From the NCBI RefSeq assembly GCF_900108305.1, contig NZ_FNUX01000021.1, forward strand, positions 1-52,523: a stretch of DNA of 52,523 bases, in the 5' to 3' direction. The notes under the pieces were generated by a model, which worked only from the letters and a program-made list of their open reading frames with translations, did not search any database and was not told the origin of the DNA. The number at the start of each line of letters is the position of its first letter. Positions within the stretch are counted from its first letter, which is position 1. The DNA is from Nitrosomonas ureae (GTDB lineage Bacteria; Pseudomonadota; Gammaproteobacteria; Burkholderiales; Nitrosomonadaceae). Made by a program: the position numbers and the translations under genes. Positions 8,658 through 18,260 of the stretch are shown in pieces.

Positions 8658-8719
8658 AAGGAAGTGCTGTTCAAAGCATAAGCCTTTTTATCTGGCTTAG
8701 AATTGATCAGCACTTCCTT
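8658..8719. repeat. Nested inverted repeat between pstS and cysG
   Basis: AAGGAAGTGCTG (8658-8669) is repeated in perfect inverted orientation as CAGCACTTCCTT (8708-8719). Inside it a second stem, TAAGCC (8679-8684) and GGCTTA (8694-8699), can form. The structure could end the pstS transcript, although no run of T follows, or serve as a processing or protein-binding site before cysG. Confidence 0.5.
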
Positions 8720-8752
8720 TACCATTTATAAATGGGATAAACTGCGCTAGTA

Positions 8753-10150
8753 ATGGATTACCTGCCAATCTTTTTAGATATTAAAAACAAAGCTTGTCTG
8801 ATTGTAGGTGGCGGTCAAGTTGCTACCCGCAAGGTTATGCTGTTACTCCAGGCCGGTGCGCAAGTATCGGTGGTAGCACCCAAACTGGATAGCGTTTTAG
8901 ATGAGTACGCCGCTCACGGCACTATCACCCATCGGGCTGAGTGCTTTCAACCCGAACATCTGCACAACATTGCACTCGTAATCGCTGCAACAAATGATCA
9001 TGCCATCAATCAGCAAATTTCCGCAGCAGCGCAACAGAGACAGATTCCGGTTAATGTCGTTGATAGTCCAGCATTATGTACTTTCATCATGCCATCCATC
9101 GTGGATCGCTCCCCACTCCTAATCGCAGTCTCCAGCGGTGGACAATCTCCGGTCCTGGCGCGATTGCTGCGTGCGCAACTGGAAATCATGATACCTGCCG
9201 CTTACGCACGCATCGCCACTATTGCAGGGAAATTTCGCCAGCGCGTAAAACAACATTTCACTCACCCGGAGAAACGGCGTATTTTCTGGGAAAAAATCCT
9301 GCAAGGCCCATTTACTGAAATGATATTGACCGGTAAAGATGAGACTGCTCAGGATTATTTTCTGCAATCGCTGCAACAGGAAAAGAATGAACCGCAGCAA
9401 GGTGAGGTTTATTTGGTCGGCGCCGGGCCGGGCAATCCTGATTTACTCACTTTCCGTGCCATGCGTCTGATGCAGCAGGCTGATGTAGTCGTTTATGACC
9501 GCCTGGTTTCAACCGAAATTCTTGATATGGTGCGTCGTGACGCTGCACGCATTTATGCTGGCAAGGAACGTAACCGCCATACACTGAAACAGGAGTCGAT
9601 CAATCAACTGCTGGTACGATTGGCGCAGGAAGGTAAACGAGTGTTGCGGCTAAAAGGCGGAGATCCTTTTATTTTTGGCCGAGGTGGTGAAGAAATTGAA
9701 ACTTTGGCTTTAAACCATATCCCCTTTCAAGTTGTGCCAGGCATTACGGCTGCATCGGGTGTTTCAGCCTATGCAGGAATCCCGCTGACACACCGTGATT
9801 ACGCGCAATCATGCATTTTTGTAACCGGTCATCTAAAAAATAATACGATTGATCTCGATTGGCCGCGCCTCGCCTGCTCCAACCAGACCATCGTGATTTA
9901 TATGGGATTGCTTGGATTGCCCGTATTATCCCGGCAACTTATCGCCCACGGCTTGCCGGGCTCCACACCTGCAGCAATCATTCAACAAGGCACGACGCAA
10001 CAACAAAAAATCGTAATCGGAACCTTACAAACGCTACCTGACTTGGCCGCAGCAGCTCATTTGTCCCCTCCTACGCTGATCATTGTCGGAGAAGTTGTCA
10101 CACTACACAGAAATCTTGCATGGTTTGAATCCACACCCGAGAATTCTTAA
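8753..10150 (+). CDS. cysG: Siroheme synthase (trifunctional CysG)
   Basis: CysG makes siroheme from uroporphyrinogen III in three reactions: methylation at C2 and C7, NAD-dependent oxidation of precorrin-2, and iron insertion. The 465-residue protein has the fused layout. The N-terminal dehydrogenase/ferrochelatase domain has the NAD-binding motif GGGQVATRK near residues 18-26, followed by a dimerisation region. The C-terminal methyltransferase begins near residue 220 with VGAGPGNPDLLT and includes GGDPFIFGRGGEE and VPGITAASG. Length and order match enterobacterial CysG (457). Siroheme serves sulfite reductase, which fits the sulfate-uptake genes that follow. The start ATG 8753 gives the expected MDYLPIFLD. 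Confidence 0.96.
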   Translation: MDYLPIFLDIKNKACLIVGGGQVATRKVMLLLQAGAQVSVVAPKLDSVLDEYAAHGTITHRAECFQPEHLHNIALVIAATNDHAINQQISAAAQQRQIPVNVVDSPALCTFIMPSIVDRSPLLIAVSSGGQSPVLARLLRAQLEIMIPAAYARIATIAGKFRQRVKQHFTHPEKRRIFWEKILQGPFTEMILTGKDETAQDYFLQSLQQEKNEPQQGEVYLVGAGPGNPDLLTFRAMRLMQQADVVVYDRLVSTEILDMVRRDAARIYAGKERNRHTLKQESINQLLVRLAQEGKRVLRLKGGDPFIFGRGGEEIETLALNHIPFQVVPGITAASGVSAYAGIPLTHRDYAQSCIFVTGHLKNNTIDLDWPRLACSNQTIVIYMGLLGLPVLSRQLIAHGLPGSTPAAIIQQGTTQQQKIVIGTLQTLPDLAAAAHLSPPTLIIVGEVVTLHRNLAWFESTPENS

Positions 10151-10213
10151 ATCAATTTTATTATTATTTAATCAAATAGTTAAATTATAAAATAGCGCTG
10201 ATTTATTAGTATA

Positions 10214-11068
10214 TTACTTCGATGCCTTGAATCTCATCGACAAGTCAATCGCCTGAATATTCTTGGTTAAGCTACCGATTGAAATTCTGTCAATACCGGT
10301 TTCGGCCACCTGACGCACATTATCCAGTGTTATGTTACCGGATGCTTCCAGAATTACCCGCTTTTCAGATTGCTGCTGGATCAGAGTAACCGCTTCCGAT
10401 AACTGCTTCAGCGTAAAATTATCCAACAATATCATGGCAGCTCCGGCCACCAGAGCCTCTTGTAATTCCGGCAGTGATTCCACTTCAATTTGAATAACAG
10501 TTCCCGGAGGGGCTATCGCCAATGCTCTGTTTAAGGCGTGCCGGATACTGCCTGCCGCAATGATATGATTTTCCTTAATTAGAATCCCATCATACAGACC
10601 CAAGCGATGATTAACGCCGCCGCCGCATGCCACAGCATATTTTTGCGCCAACCGCAATCCGGGAAGCGTTTTACGCGTATCCACAATGACAGCCTCAGTA
10701 CCCGCAATGGCATCAACAAAACGTTTTGTTTGTGTCGCTACAGCGGATAACATTTGCAGAAAATTCAGCGCGGAACGTTCTGCAGTCAGTAAATCTCGGG
10801 ATCTTCCCTGAATCTCACAAAGCTTTTGTTCAGATTGAACAAGATCTCCATCATTGGCAAACCATGTGATGACTGTTTCAGGCGATAATGCCAGGAAACA
10901 AGCATCAAACCACTGCACTCCACACAATACCGCATTTTCCCTACCGATTACTGCAGCACTCAATACACTTTCGCGAGGAATCAGTGATGCTGTCAAGTCA
11001 CCGGTACCTATATCTTCTTTCAATGCGCATTGCACATTCGCGTAAATTTCATTATGTAAATCTTGCAA
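10214..11068 (-). CDS. nadC: Nicotinate-nucleotide pyrophosphorylase (quinolinate phosphoribosyltransferase)
   Basis: NadC converts quinolinate and PRPP to nicotinate mononucleotide, CO2 and pyrophosphate in de novo NAD synthesis. The 284-residue protein carries the family motifs DTRKTLPGLRLAQKYAV, GGGVNHRLGLYDGILIKENH and IQIEVESLPEL. The C-terminal barrel has LLDNFTL and LEASGNI, and a phosphate-binding ISIGSLTKN. It is transcribed away from the sulfur island as a single gene. Its pathway partner nadA is in the same window (48210) but unlinked. The start gives MQDLHNEIYANVQCALKEDI, as expected. Confidence 0.95.
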   Translation of the reverse strand: MQDLHNEIYANVQCALKEDIGTGDLTASLIPRESVLSAAVIGRENAVLCGVQWFDACFLALSPETVITWFANDGDLVQSEQKLCEIQGRSRDLLTAERSALNFLQMLSAVATQTKRFVDAIAGTEAVIVDTRKTLPGLRLAQKYAVACGGGVNHRLGLYDGILIKENHIIAAGSIRHALNRALAIAPPGTVIQIEVESLPELQEALVAGAAMILLDNFTLKQLSEAVTLIQQQSEKRVILEASGNITLDNVRQVAETGIDRISIGSLTKNIQAIDLSMRFKASK

Positions 11069-11239
11069 TTTCTTTTCCCTAGTTGTTAATCAGGAATGAA
11101 AAATATCATATTGACCCCTCTATGACATGCATACCTTCAGCGCCGCCAATACTGCCATATGCAAAAAAATGATAAGTAAATGAATTTTTATTAGTTCCAA
11201 GAATAAAGTAAGGCTAGTAAATTCACGGCTCTCACAACA

Positions 11240-11452
11240 ATGATTATTTCAGCAATGACACAGCTAACAACAACACATAAGAGTAATCAACTTAACACGG
11301 ATGTTATCGAAGAGATTCTGAGTGCCGTAACCAGTATCGAATATGGATCAGTTGAGGTTGTGATACACGATGGCAGAGTTGTGCAAATAGAATGCCGTAA
11401 GAAAATTCGCTTAAATCAAAGCAAACCTAACCGGAAAACGTTAGAGCCATGA
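11240..11452 (+). CDS. YezD family small protein (DUF2292)
   Basis: The 70-residue protein has the compact YezD/DUF2292 pattern: VIEEILSAVTSIEYGSVEV, then VIHDGRVVQIECRKKIRL. The family is small, cytoplasmic and of unknown biochemical function, and in many bacteria it lies beside sulfate and cysteine genes. Here it is the first gene of the sulfur island, 125 bases before the porin gene, which matches that association. Neither the ATG at 11240 nor the one at 11255 has a clear ribosome-binding site; the later one would trim five residues. A role in sulfur limitation is inferred from context. Confidence 0.7.
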   Translation: MIISAMTQLTTTHKSNQLNTDVIEEILSAVTSIEYGSVEVVIHDGRVVQIECRKKIRLNQSKPNRKTLEP

Positions 11453-11577
11453 CTAGGCAATTAGCAAGTTAAATTCGGACAAATAAAAATAACACCGACC
11501 ACGCACATGGAGGTGAGAACGTAAAGAAGAATCAATGACCTAGCCGGAGTTCCGGAAGGTGCGCTCAGGAGAATACC

Positions 11578-13287
11578 TTGAAATTATTTTATTTTTTTCT
11601 ACAGGCTGCGTTTTTTAGCACCTTGATTATCCATCCGGCATATGCGACCTCGGATAATAAACCTTCCATAAACTTTGAAACCATGCAGCAAACTATCGTT
11701 CAGTTGGCGCAACAAATTGCGGTGGACATGGGCAGGCCGTTGGGAAATAACACACCGGATCAATCCAAGCCAGCCGGAAAAGCATCCGAAGTTGAAAAAA
11801 CTTTGCCAACGATCGAGCCACAAGCGAAATCTCCGCCAACAACACCGGCCGCTGCGCAATCAACCAGCTATCATCAGCGCTCTAATAGCTATGCCACCAA
11901 TCCGGATTCCGATCCGCCGCGGTATGTGCGGCAATTAAGCGATATCGGCATTCCGGCTTTTAAAGATATTACCTGGCTGGACGTCGGTTTGGAACATCGC
12001 ACACGCTATGAGTGGCGCAATAATGACATACGTCGAATTGAAGGGGGAGAAGATAATCCGTTCTTTTTACGTAACCGGGCATGGATTGGAATAAAGAATA
12101 TTTTGGACCCTTTCCGGTTTGCAGTTGAGTTTCAAGATTCGAGAGTCTATAACAATAAGCATGCCATTACCGATCAGGAGAGAAACGAGTTCGATCTGCT
12201 CAATGCTTATGGCGAATTAAATTTCAAAAAAGCACTCGGTGCCGATGACCGGGGTAATGATCGTCCTATTCGATTCCGGGTTGGCCGCATGGCTTACGAG
12301 ACTACCGATCGGCGTTTTATCGCGCGTAATGAATGGCGTAATACCACAAATACTTTTGAAGGTTTCCGCCTGAATCTGGGGCGTGAAGCCAATGACTGGG
12401 AACTTGATCTGTTTGGCATGCAACCGGTTAGACGCTTACAAACCAAATTTGATGAGGCTAATAATAATCTGTGGTTTTTTGGCGGGATCGGCACTTGGCG
12501 CAAGTGGTCAGACATCGCCACCATCCAGACGTACTACATGGGTCAGAAGCAAACGGCTGATCCGAATGGTTTTACAGCCACCAATCGGCTGGATCGGGAA
12601 ATCCATATGCCAGGGTTCCGTGTTTATGGAAAGGCAGGCAATATTGTTGATTTCGATGTCAGCTACAACCACCAGCTGGGGTTTTCCGGCCCCAGTCGCG
12701 TGGATGCTAATGGATATACCATCGAAGTAGGACGAACATTTGAGCATATTTGGAGACCTCGTGTTGGTTTGTTTTACGGGTATGCCAGCGGTGACAAAGA
12801 TCCTACTGATAATGTCGACAACCGTTTTGATCGCTTCTTTGGATTTGCACGGCCTTGGTCAGCAGATCACTATGTGATTTACGAGAATCTCAAGGCTCCG
12901 AAAATCAGGTTTGAATTAACTCCAACCCAGAAGCTCGGGTTTGAGCTTGGTTATGGTGCGTATTGGCTGGCCAGTAAAACCGATCGCATGTTCGATATTC
13001 TCGATGGCAATATCAGTAATACCGTCAAAGATCCTGGGTTCAATCGTGACCGCACCGGACAAAGTGGTGATTTCGGCGGCCATGCATTTGAAGGACGCAT
13101 ACGCTACCAACCTACCCCGAGAATCAACACCATACTTGGATATACCCATTTTACTGCGGGTGAATTCGTAAGGAACCGCATTGCAGCAAGCCCATCTTGC
13201 TCTGATGGCCACTCCCATCCTTGCGTGGATCATCGCTCAGGAAATACGGATTTCTTGTACTTTGAAGTACTCATCAGTCTCTTATAA
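11578..13287 (+). CDS. Alginate-export family outer-membrane porin
   Basis: The 569-residue protein starts with TTG, supported by AGGAGA five bases upstream and a good signal peptide (MKLFYFFLQAAFFSTLIIHP, cleavage after AYA). A low-complexity Pro/Gln/Ala stretch (about 55-100) precedes a long aromatic-alternating region typical of a beta-barrel. That region opens with LDVGLEHRTRYEWRNND and ends in the aromatic-hydrophobic FEVLISLL. It resembles the AlgE-like alginate_exp barrels, which in non-Pseudomonas bacteria are general or substrate-specific porins. No alginate genes are present. Its place immediately before sbp suggests it passes sulfate or organosulfur compounds across the outer membrane; that role is inference. 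Near the C-terminus a loop has two cysteines and histidines (CSDGHSHPC). Confidence 0.7.
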   Translation: MKLFYFFLQAAFFSTLIIHPAYATSDNKPSINFETMQQTIVQLAQQIAVDMGRPLGNNTPDQSKPAGKASEVEKTLPTIEPQAKSPPTTPAAAQSTSYHQRSNSYATNPDSDPPRYVRQLSDIGIPAFKDITWLDVGLEHRTRYEWRNNDIRRIEGGEDNPFFLRNRAWIGIKNILDPFRFAVEFQDSRVYNNKHAITDQERNEFDLLNAYGELNFKKALGADDRGNDRPIRFRVGRMAYETTDRRFIARNEWRNTTNTFEGFRLNLGREANDWELDLFGMQPVRRLQTKFDEANNNLWFFGGIGTWRKWSDIATIQTYYMGQKQTADPNGFTATNRLDREIHMPGFRVYGKAGNIVDFDVSYNHQLGFSGPSRVDANGYTIEVGRTFEHIWRPRVGLFYGYASGDKDPTDNVDNRFDRFFGFARPWSADHYVIYENLKAPKIRFELTPTQKLGFELGYGAYWLASKTDRMFDILDGNISNTVKDPGFNRDRTGQSGDFGGHAFEGRIRYQPTPRINTILGYTHFTAGEFVRNRIAASPSCSDGHSHPCVDHRSGNTDFLYFEVLISLL

Positions 13288-13318
13288 ACCCTTTTAAATT
13301 TCTACTGGAGGAAAAATC

Positions 13319-14317
13319 ATGAAGATTACATCATGGCTAGCAACAAGTATTCTGGCAACAAGTCTCATCATCAGCGGCAGCGTGCTGGCGGAAAAAACAC
13401 TCTTAAATGTTTCTTATGATCCGACGCGTGAGCTGTACCAGGAATTCAATGCAGCTTTTGCCAAGTATTGGCAAGCAAAAAACCACGAGAAAGTAGTCAT
13501 CCGGCAATCTCACGGCGGCTCCGGCAAGCAGGCGCGTTCTGTCATTGATGGGCTAGAAGCCGATGTCGTGACATTGGCCCTGGCCAACGATATCAACGCC
13601 ATCGCAGAAATTGCCAAATTATTGCCGGAAAATTGGCAACAGCGTTTATCCCTGAATAGCACCCCCTATACCTCAACAATCATTTTCCTGGTGCGTAAAG
13701 GCAATCCCAAAGGCATTAAAGATTGGGATGATCTTGCACGTTCCGGCGTTGCCGTCATTACTCCGAATCCGAAAACTTCCGGCGGCGCGCAGTGGAATTA
13801 CCTGGCGGCATGGGAATACGGTAAACAACGCTACGGCGAAGATAAAGCCAAAGATTTTGTCGGCAATATTTATAAAAATGTACCGGTGCTGGACTCCGGT
13901 GCGCGGGGATCAACGACAACATTTGTAGAACGAGGTGTCGGTGATGTTCTGATTACATGGGAAAACGAAGCATTCCTGGCACTCAAGGAATATGGCTCAG
14001 AGAAATTTGAAACTGTTATTCCTTCTTTGAGTATTGTGGCGGAACCACCGGTTGCAGTCGTTGATAAAGTCGTCGACAAGCGAGGCACACGTCAGATTGC
14101 CGAAGCCTATCTGCAGTTTCTCTATTCGGAAGAAGGACAAGAAATTGCCGCCAAACATTTCTACCGGCCTACTAGCGCCAAGATAGCGGAAAGATATGCT
14201 CAGAAGTTTCCAAAAATTGAATTGTTCAATATCGATGATGCCTTTGGCGGCTGGAAGAATGCACACAAAATTCATTTCGCCGATGGCGCACATTTTGATC
14301 AGATTTACTTGAAGTAA
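13319..14317 (+). CDS. sbp: Sulfate-binding periplasmic protein
   Basis: This is a 332-residue solute-binding protein with a signal peptide (cleavage after VLA, about residue 24). The mature chain starts [19 protein letters not shown], the hallmark of sulfate/thiosulfate-binding proteins. Other family motifs are [59 protein letters not shown] and [10 protein letters not shown]. It delivers sulfate or thiosulfate to CysT/CysW/CysA encoded downstream. A GGAGG ribosome-binding site precedes the ATG. Sbp and CysP cannot be separated reliably by eye. The gene is 31 bases after the porin gene and probably shares its transcript. Confidence 0.93.
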   Translation: MKITSWLATSILATSLIISGSVLAEKTLLNVSYDPTRELYQEFNAAFAKYWQAKNHEKVVIRQSHGGSGKQARSVIDGLEADVVTLALANDINAIAEIAKLLPENWQQRLSLNSTPYTSTIIFLVRKGNPKGIKDWDDLARSGVAVITPNPKTSGGAQWNYLAAWEYGKQRYGEDKAKDFVGNIYKNVPVLDSGARGSTTTFVERGVGDVLITWENEAFLALKEYGSEKFETVIPSLSIVAEPPVAVVDKVVDKRGTRQIAEAYLQFLYSEEGQEIAAKHFYRPTSAKIAERYAQKFPKIELFNIDDAFGGWKNAHKIHFADGAHFDQIYLK

Positions 14318-14324
14318 TAACAAA

Positions 14325-14348
14325 TGTAGCGCGCCACGGTGCGCTACA
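14325..14348 (+). terminator. Hairpin after sbp
   Basis: A perfect 8-bp stem, TGTAGCGC and GCGCTACA with an 8-base loop, begins seven bases after the sbp stop. No T-run follows, so it is more likely an mRNA-stabilising or attenuating hairpin than a full terminator. Such hairpins are common behind genes for abundant binding proteins and would give more sbp than permease mRNA. Confidence 0.5.
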
Positions 14349-14463
14349 TAAATAACAAACTGCGCATCAAGCCGATGAAAACTGCTGCTGTGATGGCGAA
14401 GATCAATAGCAGAGATTTCATTAATGATTCAGTCGCTCGAGGAGTCACCGAGTTACTGTTCAT
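14344..14463 (-). CDS. Possible 39-residue single-span membrane peptide (antisense, unproven)
   Basis: On the minus strand, ATG at 14463 opens a 39-codon frame (MNSNSVTPRATESLMKSLLL, then IFAITAAVFIGLMRSLLFM). It has a polar N-terminus, one strongly hydrophobic span and a basic residue. It lies in the sbp-to-EAL gap, against the direction of the operon, and has no clear ribosome-binding site. The overlapping plus-strand 36-codon frame is equally open. I list it only because the hydrophobic span is clean; it may be chance. Confidence 0.15.
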   Translation of the reverse strand: MNSNSVTPRATESLMKSLLLIFAITAAVFIGLMRSLLFM

Positions 14464-14497
14464 TATTGGCAACATAAATTTGTAGAGAAAAAATTCC

Positions 14498-15304
14498 ATG
14501 AATGCATCGGCAAAACACCCTCATTCCATCAAAGATGAGTTTGAGCTTATCCAGTCGGCCACCGATTATTATCTTCAACGGGATGAAAAAGGTTGGATCA
14601 GCGGACGTTTTTTTCAGCACGAGCTGATCAGTATTTTTCAACCCATTTTTAGCGTTTCCCGAGGCCAAACGATGGGCCATGCAGCTTATATCCGTGCGAA
14701 AGCGGATGGAGAAATTGCGCTCTGGCCCTGGCAGATATTTTCATTAGCCTCGAAAGATGAGCAATTGGTTGAATTGGATCGTTTATGCCGCGCAATTCAT
14801 GCATCGAATTATTATTTTAATCATCCTCACCAATCGGACAACTTGTTTGTCGAAGTTCATCCGCGTTTACTCGAGAGCGTCAAAGACGACCACGGACAGG
14901 CATTTGAAAGCTTTCTTGATCTGATCGGCGTAAGAACTTCCCGGGTAGTGATCGAGATTCCTGTCACGGTTAATCGCAACTGGAAATTACTCCAGCATGT
15001 TATCGCCAACTATCGCTCCCGCGGTTATCTAATTGCGGCCAATTACAGCATTGGCTGCAGTGACTGGATGATAAAGCTAGGGAGCCTGTATCCCAATATC
15101 GTGCGCATTACTGCAAATGATTTGATTCAGCACGAAGACATCACATCACTGATAGATGCAATTCATAGTGCAGGTGCCAGTTTATTGGTGCGAGGAATCG
15201 AAACATCGATTCAATTTTCAACTGCTTTCAAAGCCAATGCAGATTATTTGCAGGGAAATTTCCTCGGTCAACCGGAGCAAGCAATCAACATCCGCGATCT
15301 TTGA
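14498..15304 (+). CDS. Degenerate EAL-domain protein A in sulfate-uptake cluster
   Basis: The 268-residue cytoplasmic protein has the outline of an EAL domain without its catalytic residues. ISIFQPIFSVS (about 44-54) matches the opening strand, but EAxLR becomes HAAYIRA (61-67). The Asn of NLS becomes Glu (FVEVH, 118-121), ExTE becomes EIPV (153-156), DDFG becomes ANYS (181-184), and the Glu of EGVE becomes Arg (VRGIE, 231-235). The C-terminal YLQGNFLGQP (250-259) is kept. It therefore should not hydrolyse cyclic di-GMP; like YdiV-type proteins it may act by binding a partner or the nucleotide. It lies between sbp and cysT and shares LDRLCRxxH with the protein at 18261. Function unknown; a regulatory role in sulfate uptake is inferred from position. 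Confidence 0.7.
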   Translation: MNASAKHPHSIKDEFELIQSATDYYLQRDEKGWISGRFFQHELISIFQPIFSVSRGQTMGHAAYIRAKADGEIALWPWQIFSLASKDEQLVELDRLCRAIHASNYYFNHPHQSDNLFVEVHPRLLESVKDDHGQAFESFLDLIGVRTSRVVIEIPVTVNRNWKLLQHVIANYRSRGYLIAANYSIGCSDWMIKLGSLYPNIVRITANDLIQHEDITSLIDAIHSAGASLLVRGIETSIQFSTAFKANADYLQGNFLGQPEQAINIRDL

Positions 15305-15373
15305 CATGCGCCTAATGCAGCACACAGAAACATTTAACCCTTACAAATTGCATAACCTACAAAGGAGTCCGAT

Positions 15374-16207
15374 TTGAACAATTTCAAACAACACAGCATT
15401 CTGCCGGGTTTCAATCTGGCACTCGGATTTACGCTGTTGTATTTGAGTTTAATCGTTTTGATACCGCTTTCAGCTGCGTTCATCCGTACAGCCGAACTAA
15501 CCTTGCCCGAGTTCTGGACCATCGTCACAACGCCGCGCGTGGTGGCTTCCTATCGACTGACTTTCGGTGTGTCGTTTGCGGCTGCTCTCGTCAATGCATT
15601 TTTTGGTTTATTAGTGGCGTGGGTATTGGTACGTTATCATTTTCCCGGTAAAAAAATAGTCGATGCTTTAGTCGATCTTCCCTTCGCGCTGCCAACCGCC
15701 GTGGCCGGAATTGCTCTAACCGCGTTGTATTCCGGTAATGGCTGGATCGGTCAGTATCTTGAGCCATTGGGAATCAAAGTGGCTTTCACACCGTTAGGAA
15801 TTTTTGTAGCACTGACGTTTATTGGATTGCCGTTTGTCGTGCGTACCGTACAACCGGTGCTCGAAGATCTTGAGGCCGAACTGGAAGAAGCAGCAGCTAC
15901 GTTGGGCGCCAATCGCTGGCAAACCTTCGCACATGTGATTTTTCCTATCCTATTTCCCGCCTTGATGACCGGTTTTGCACTTGCCTTCGCGCGTGCAATC
16001 GGTGAATACGGATCGGTTATTTTTATTGCCGGAAACATGCCGATGGTTTCTGAAATTACGCCACTACTGATTGTCACCAAGCTGGAACAATACGATTATG
16101 CGGGCGCCACAGCATTGTCAGTCGTGATGTTGGTAATTTCTTTCATTCTGTTATTGATTATTAATCTGCTGCAGTGGTGGAGCCGGCGCCGCAGTGCACG
16201 GGCCTGA
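15374..16207 (+). CDS. cysT: Sulfate/thiosulfate ABC permease subunit CysT (CysU)
   Basis: One of two inner-membrane permease subunits for sulfate/thiosulfate import. It has 277 residues and about six membrane segments. The typical CysT stretch [19 protein letters not shown] is present, as is the ABC-coupling EAA loop, [21 protein letters not shown] (about 174-194), which docks on CysA. The start is TTG 15374: AAAGGAG lies six bases upstream and no ATG gives a better N-terminus. It ends eight bases before cysW. EAL-like protein A precedes it by 69 bases. Confidence 0.95.
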   Translation: MNNFKQHSILPGFNLALGFTLLYLSLIVLIPLSAAFIRTAELTLPEFWTIVTTPRVVASYRLTFGVSFAAALVNAFFGLLVAWVLVRYHFPGKKIVDALVDLPFALPTAVAGIALTALYSGNGWIGQYLEPLGIKVAFTPLGIFVALTFIGLPFVVRTVQPVLEDLEAELEEAAATLGANRWQTFAHVIFPILFPALMTGFALAFARAIGEYGSVIFIAGNMPMVSEITPLLIVTKLEQYDYAGATALSVVMLVISFILLLIINLLQWWSRRRSARA

Positions 16208-16215
16208 GAACAATT

Positions 16216-17097
16216 ATGACGACTACCATTACATTTCCTTTATCCGGTAAAACTTTCCAGCAACGCGCTACGCAAGAGCCTTCCTGGGTACGCCGTTTCT
16301 TGATTGGATTGGCGCTGGCATTCTTAACATTATTCCTTTTCGTTCCATTGATTTCGGTTTTTTATGAGGCTTTCAAGAAAGGGGTAGATGTTTATCTGGC
16401 GGCAATCACCGATCCTGATGCGGTTTCCGCGATTAAACTGACCCTAACCGTGGCAGCGATAGCAGTACCACTGAATTTGGTGTTCGGTATCGCTGCTGCC
16501 TGGGCAATCGCCAAATTCGAGTTTCGCGGCAAAAACCTGTTGATCACATTGATCGATTTGCCTTTTTCTGTCTCTCCGGTGGTTTCCGGACTCATTTATG
16601 TGCTTGTGTTCGGACTGCAAGGCTGGTTGGGACCTTGGCTGGCAGAACATGACATCAAAATTATTTTTGCTGTTCCAGGCATCGTATTGGCGACGGTCTT
16701 TGTTACGGTACCGTTTATCGCGCGGGAATTGATTCCATTAATGCAGGCGCAAGGAACCGAAGAAGAAGAAGCTGCCGTGGTGTTGGGTGCAAGCGGCTGG
16801 CAAACCTTCTGCAAAATTACCCTACCCAATATCAAATGGGGATTATTGTATGGCGCCATTCTTTGTAATGCGCGGGCAATGGGTGAATTTGGCGCAGTAT
16901 CGGTTGTTTCAGGACATATTCGCGGCAGTACCAATACCATGCCGTTGCATGTCGAGATTCTCTACAACGAATACAACTTTGCCGCTGCATTTGCAGTAGC
17001 TTCTTTGTTAGCTTTGCTGGCTTTGGTCACACTGGCGCTAAAAACGCTAATTGAATTTCGCAATAAACAACATCAGACACAACGAGGTGATGAATGA
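16216..17097 (+). CDS. cysW: Sulfate/thiosulfate ABC permease subunit CysW
   Basis: The second permease subunit, 293 residues from ATG 16216 ([20 protein letters not shown]). The frame is open upstream to a GTG at 16174, but that would overlap cysT and lacks family sequence. Six membrane segments are predicted. CysW features are [20 protein letters not shown] and the EAA loop [20 protein letters not shown], followed by [20 protein letters not shown]. It pairs with CysT to form the channel. Its stop overlaps the cysA start by four bases (ATGA), a sign of translational coupling. Confidence 0.95.
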   Translation: MTTTITFPLSGKTFQQRATQEPSWVRRFLIGLALAFLTLFLFVPLISVFYEAFKKGVDVYLAAITDPDAVSAIKLTLTVAAIAVPLNLVFGIAAAWAIAKFEFRGKNLLITLIDLPFSVSPVVSGLIYVLVFGLQGWLGPWLAEHDIKIIFAVPGIVLATVFVTVPFIARELIPLMQAQGTEEEEAAVVLGASGWQTFCKITLPNIKWGLLYGAILCNARAMGEFGAVSVVSGHIRGSTNTMPLHVEILYNEYNFAAAFAVASLLALLALVTLALKTLIEFRNKQHQTQRGDE

Positions 17098-18194
17098 GTA
17101 TTGAAGTTATTAGTCTTTCCAAACAGTTCGGTACGTTTACTGCGCTGCATAATGTCAGCCTGCAAGTACACTCCGGCGAATTATTGGCACTACTGGGACC
17201 GTCAGGCTCCGGAAAAACTACGCTACTGCGCGTAATTGCAGGGCTTGAAACGGCTGATAGCGGCCAAGTGCTATTTCATGGCGAAGACGCAACCGACCAG
17301 CACGTACGCGAACGTCAGGTGGGGTTTGTATTTCAGCACTATGCGCTATTTCGTAACATGACGATATTTGAGAATGTGGCTTTTGGTTTAAACGTACGTC
17401 CGAAGAAATTCCGCCCTGCCCAAGAAGAAATCCGTGATCGTGTAATGAAATTATTACATCTGGTGCAGCTGGATTGGTTGGCAGATCGCTACCCGCACCA
17501 ACTCTCGGGCGGTCAGCGTCAGCGTATCGCCTTGGCACGCGCGCTTGCTGTAGAACCCAAAGTATTATTGCTTGATGAGCCTTTTGGCGCACTGGATGCC
17601 AAAGTACGCAAGGAGCTGCGCTCGTGGCTCAGGCGCTTGCATGACGATATGCACATTACCAGCGTATTCGTCACGCATGATCAGGAAGAAGCGCTTGAAG
17701 TTGCTGATCGGGTGGTTGTCATGAATGAAGGCAAAATCGAACAAATCGGTACTCCGGATGAAGTATATGAGCAGCCATCCAGTCCATTTGTCTATGAATT
17801 TCTTGGAAATGTGAATCTATTCCACAGCCGGCTGCATCATGGACGCGCCTGGATTGGCGATATTGCAGTCGATGCGCCAGAACATGCAGATGCTAACGAG
17901 CTTGCCGCAATTGCCTACGTACGTCCGCACGAGATCGAGGTGGAACGTGCTCATAAAGGTGAAGCGGCAATGGCGGCACGTGTGATTCACGTTCTTTCCG
18001 TGGGCCCGATTGTCCGGTTGGAGTTGGTACGAAACAATGATGAAGACAAAACCCCGATCCAGGTCGAAATCAGCAAGGAGCGCTTTCGGGAATTACAGCT
18101 GACAAAAGGCGATGAAGTATTTATCAAACCACGTCGCCTTGATTTGTTTCCAAGCCAGAAAAATGGCGCAAATAATACAGTGCAAGCAACCTGA
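17094..18194 (+). CDS. cysA: Sulfate/thiosulfate ABC transporter ATPase CysA
   Basis: The cytoplasmic ATPase that powers the CysT/CysW permease, 366 residues. It has Walker [10 protein letters not shown] (about residues 34-42), Q-loop VFQHYALF, signature [16 protein letters not shown], Walker [13 protein letters not shown] and the switch histidine in [12 protein letters not shown]-terminal TOBE-type regulatory extension follows (YVRPHEIEV and beyond). Length and NVRPKKFRP are typical of CysA. It overlaps cysW by four bases. EAL-like protein B follows 66 bases downstream. Confidence 0.96.
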   Translation: MSIEVISLSKQFGTFTALHNVSLQVHSGELLALLGPSGSGKTTLLRVIAGLETADSGQVLFHGEDATDQHVRERQVGFVFQHYALFRNMTIFENVAFGLNVRPKKFRPAQEEIRDRVMKLLHLVQLDWLADRYPHQLSGGQRQRIALARALAVEPKVLLLDEPFGALDAKVRKELRSWLRRLHDDMHITSVFVTHDQEEALEVADRVVVMNEGKIEQIGTPDEVYEQPSSPFVYEFLGNVNLFHSRLHHGRAWIGDIAVDAPEHADANELAAIAYVRPHEIEVERAHKGEAAMAARVIHVLSVGPIVRLELVRNNDEDKTPIQVEISKERFRELQLTKGDEVFIKPRRLDLFPSQKNGANNTVQAT

Positions 18195-18260
18195 GATACT
18201 GCAATCGCGGCAAGGAAACGAGGAATTAAACCCGTAAAAGATTAAAAGAGGGAAATAAGT

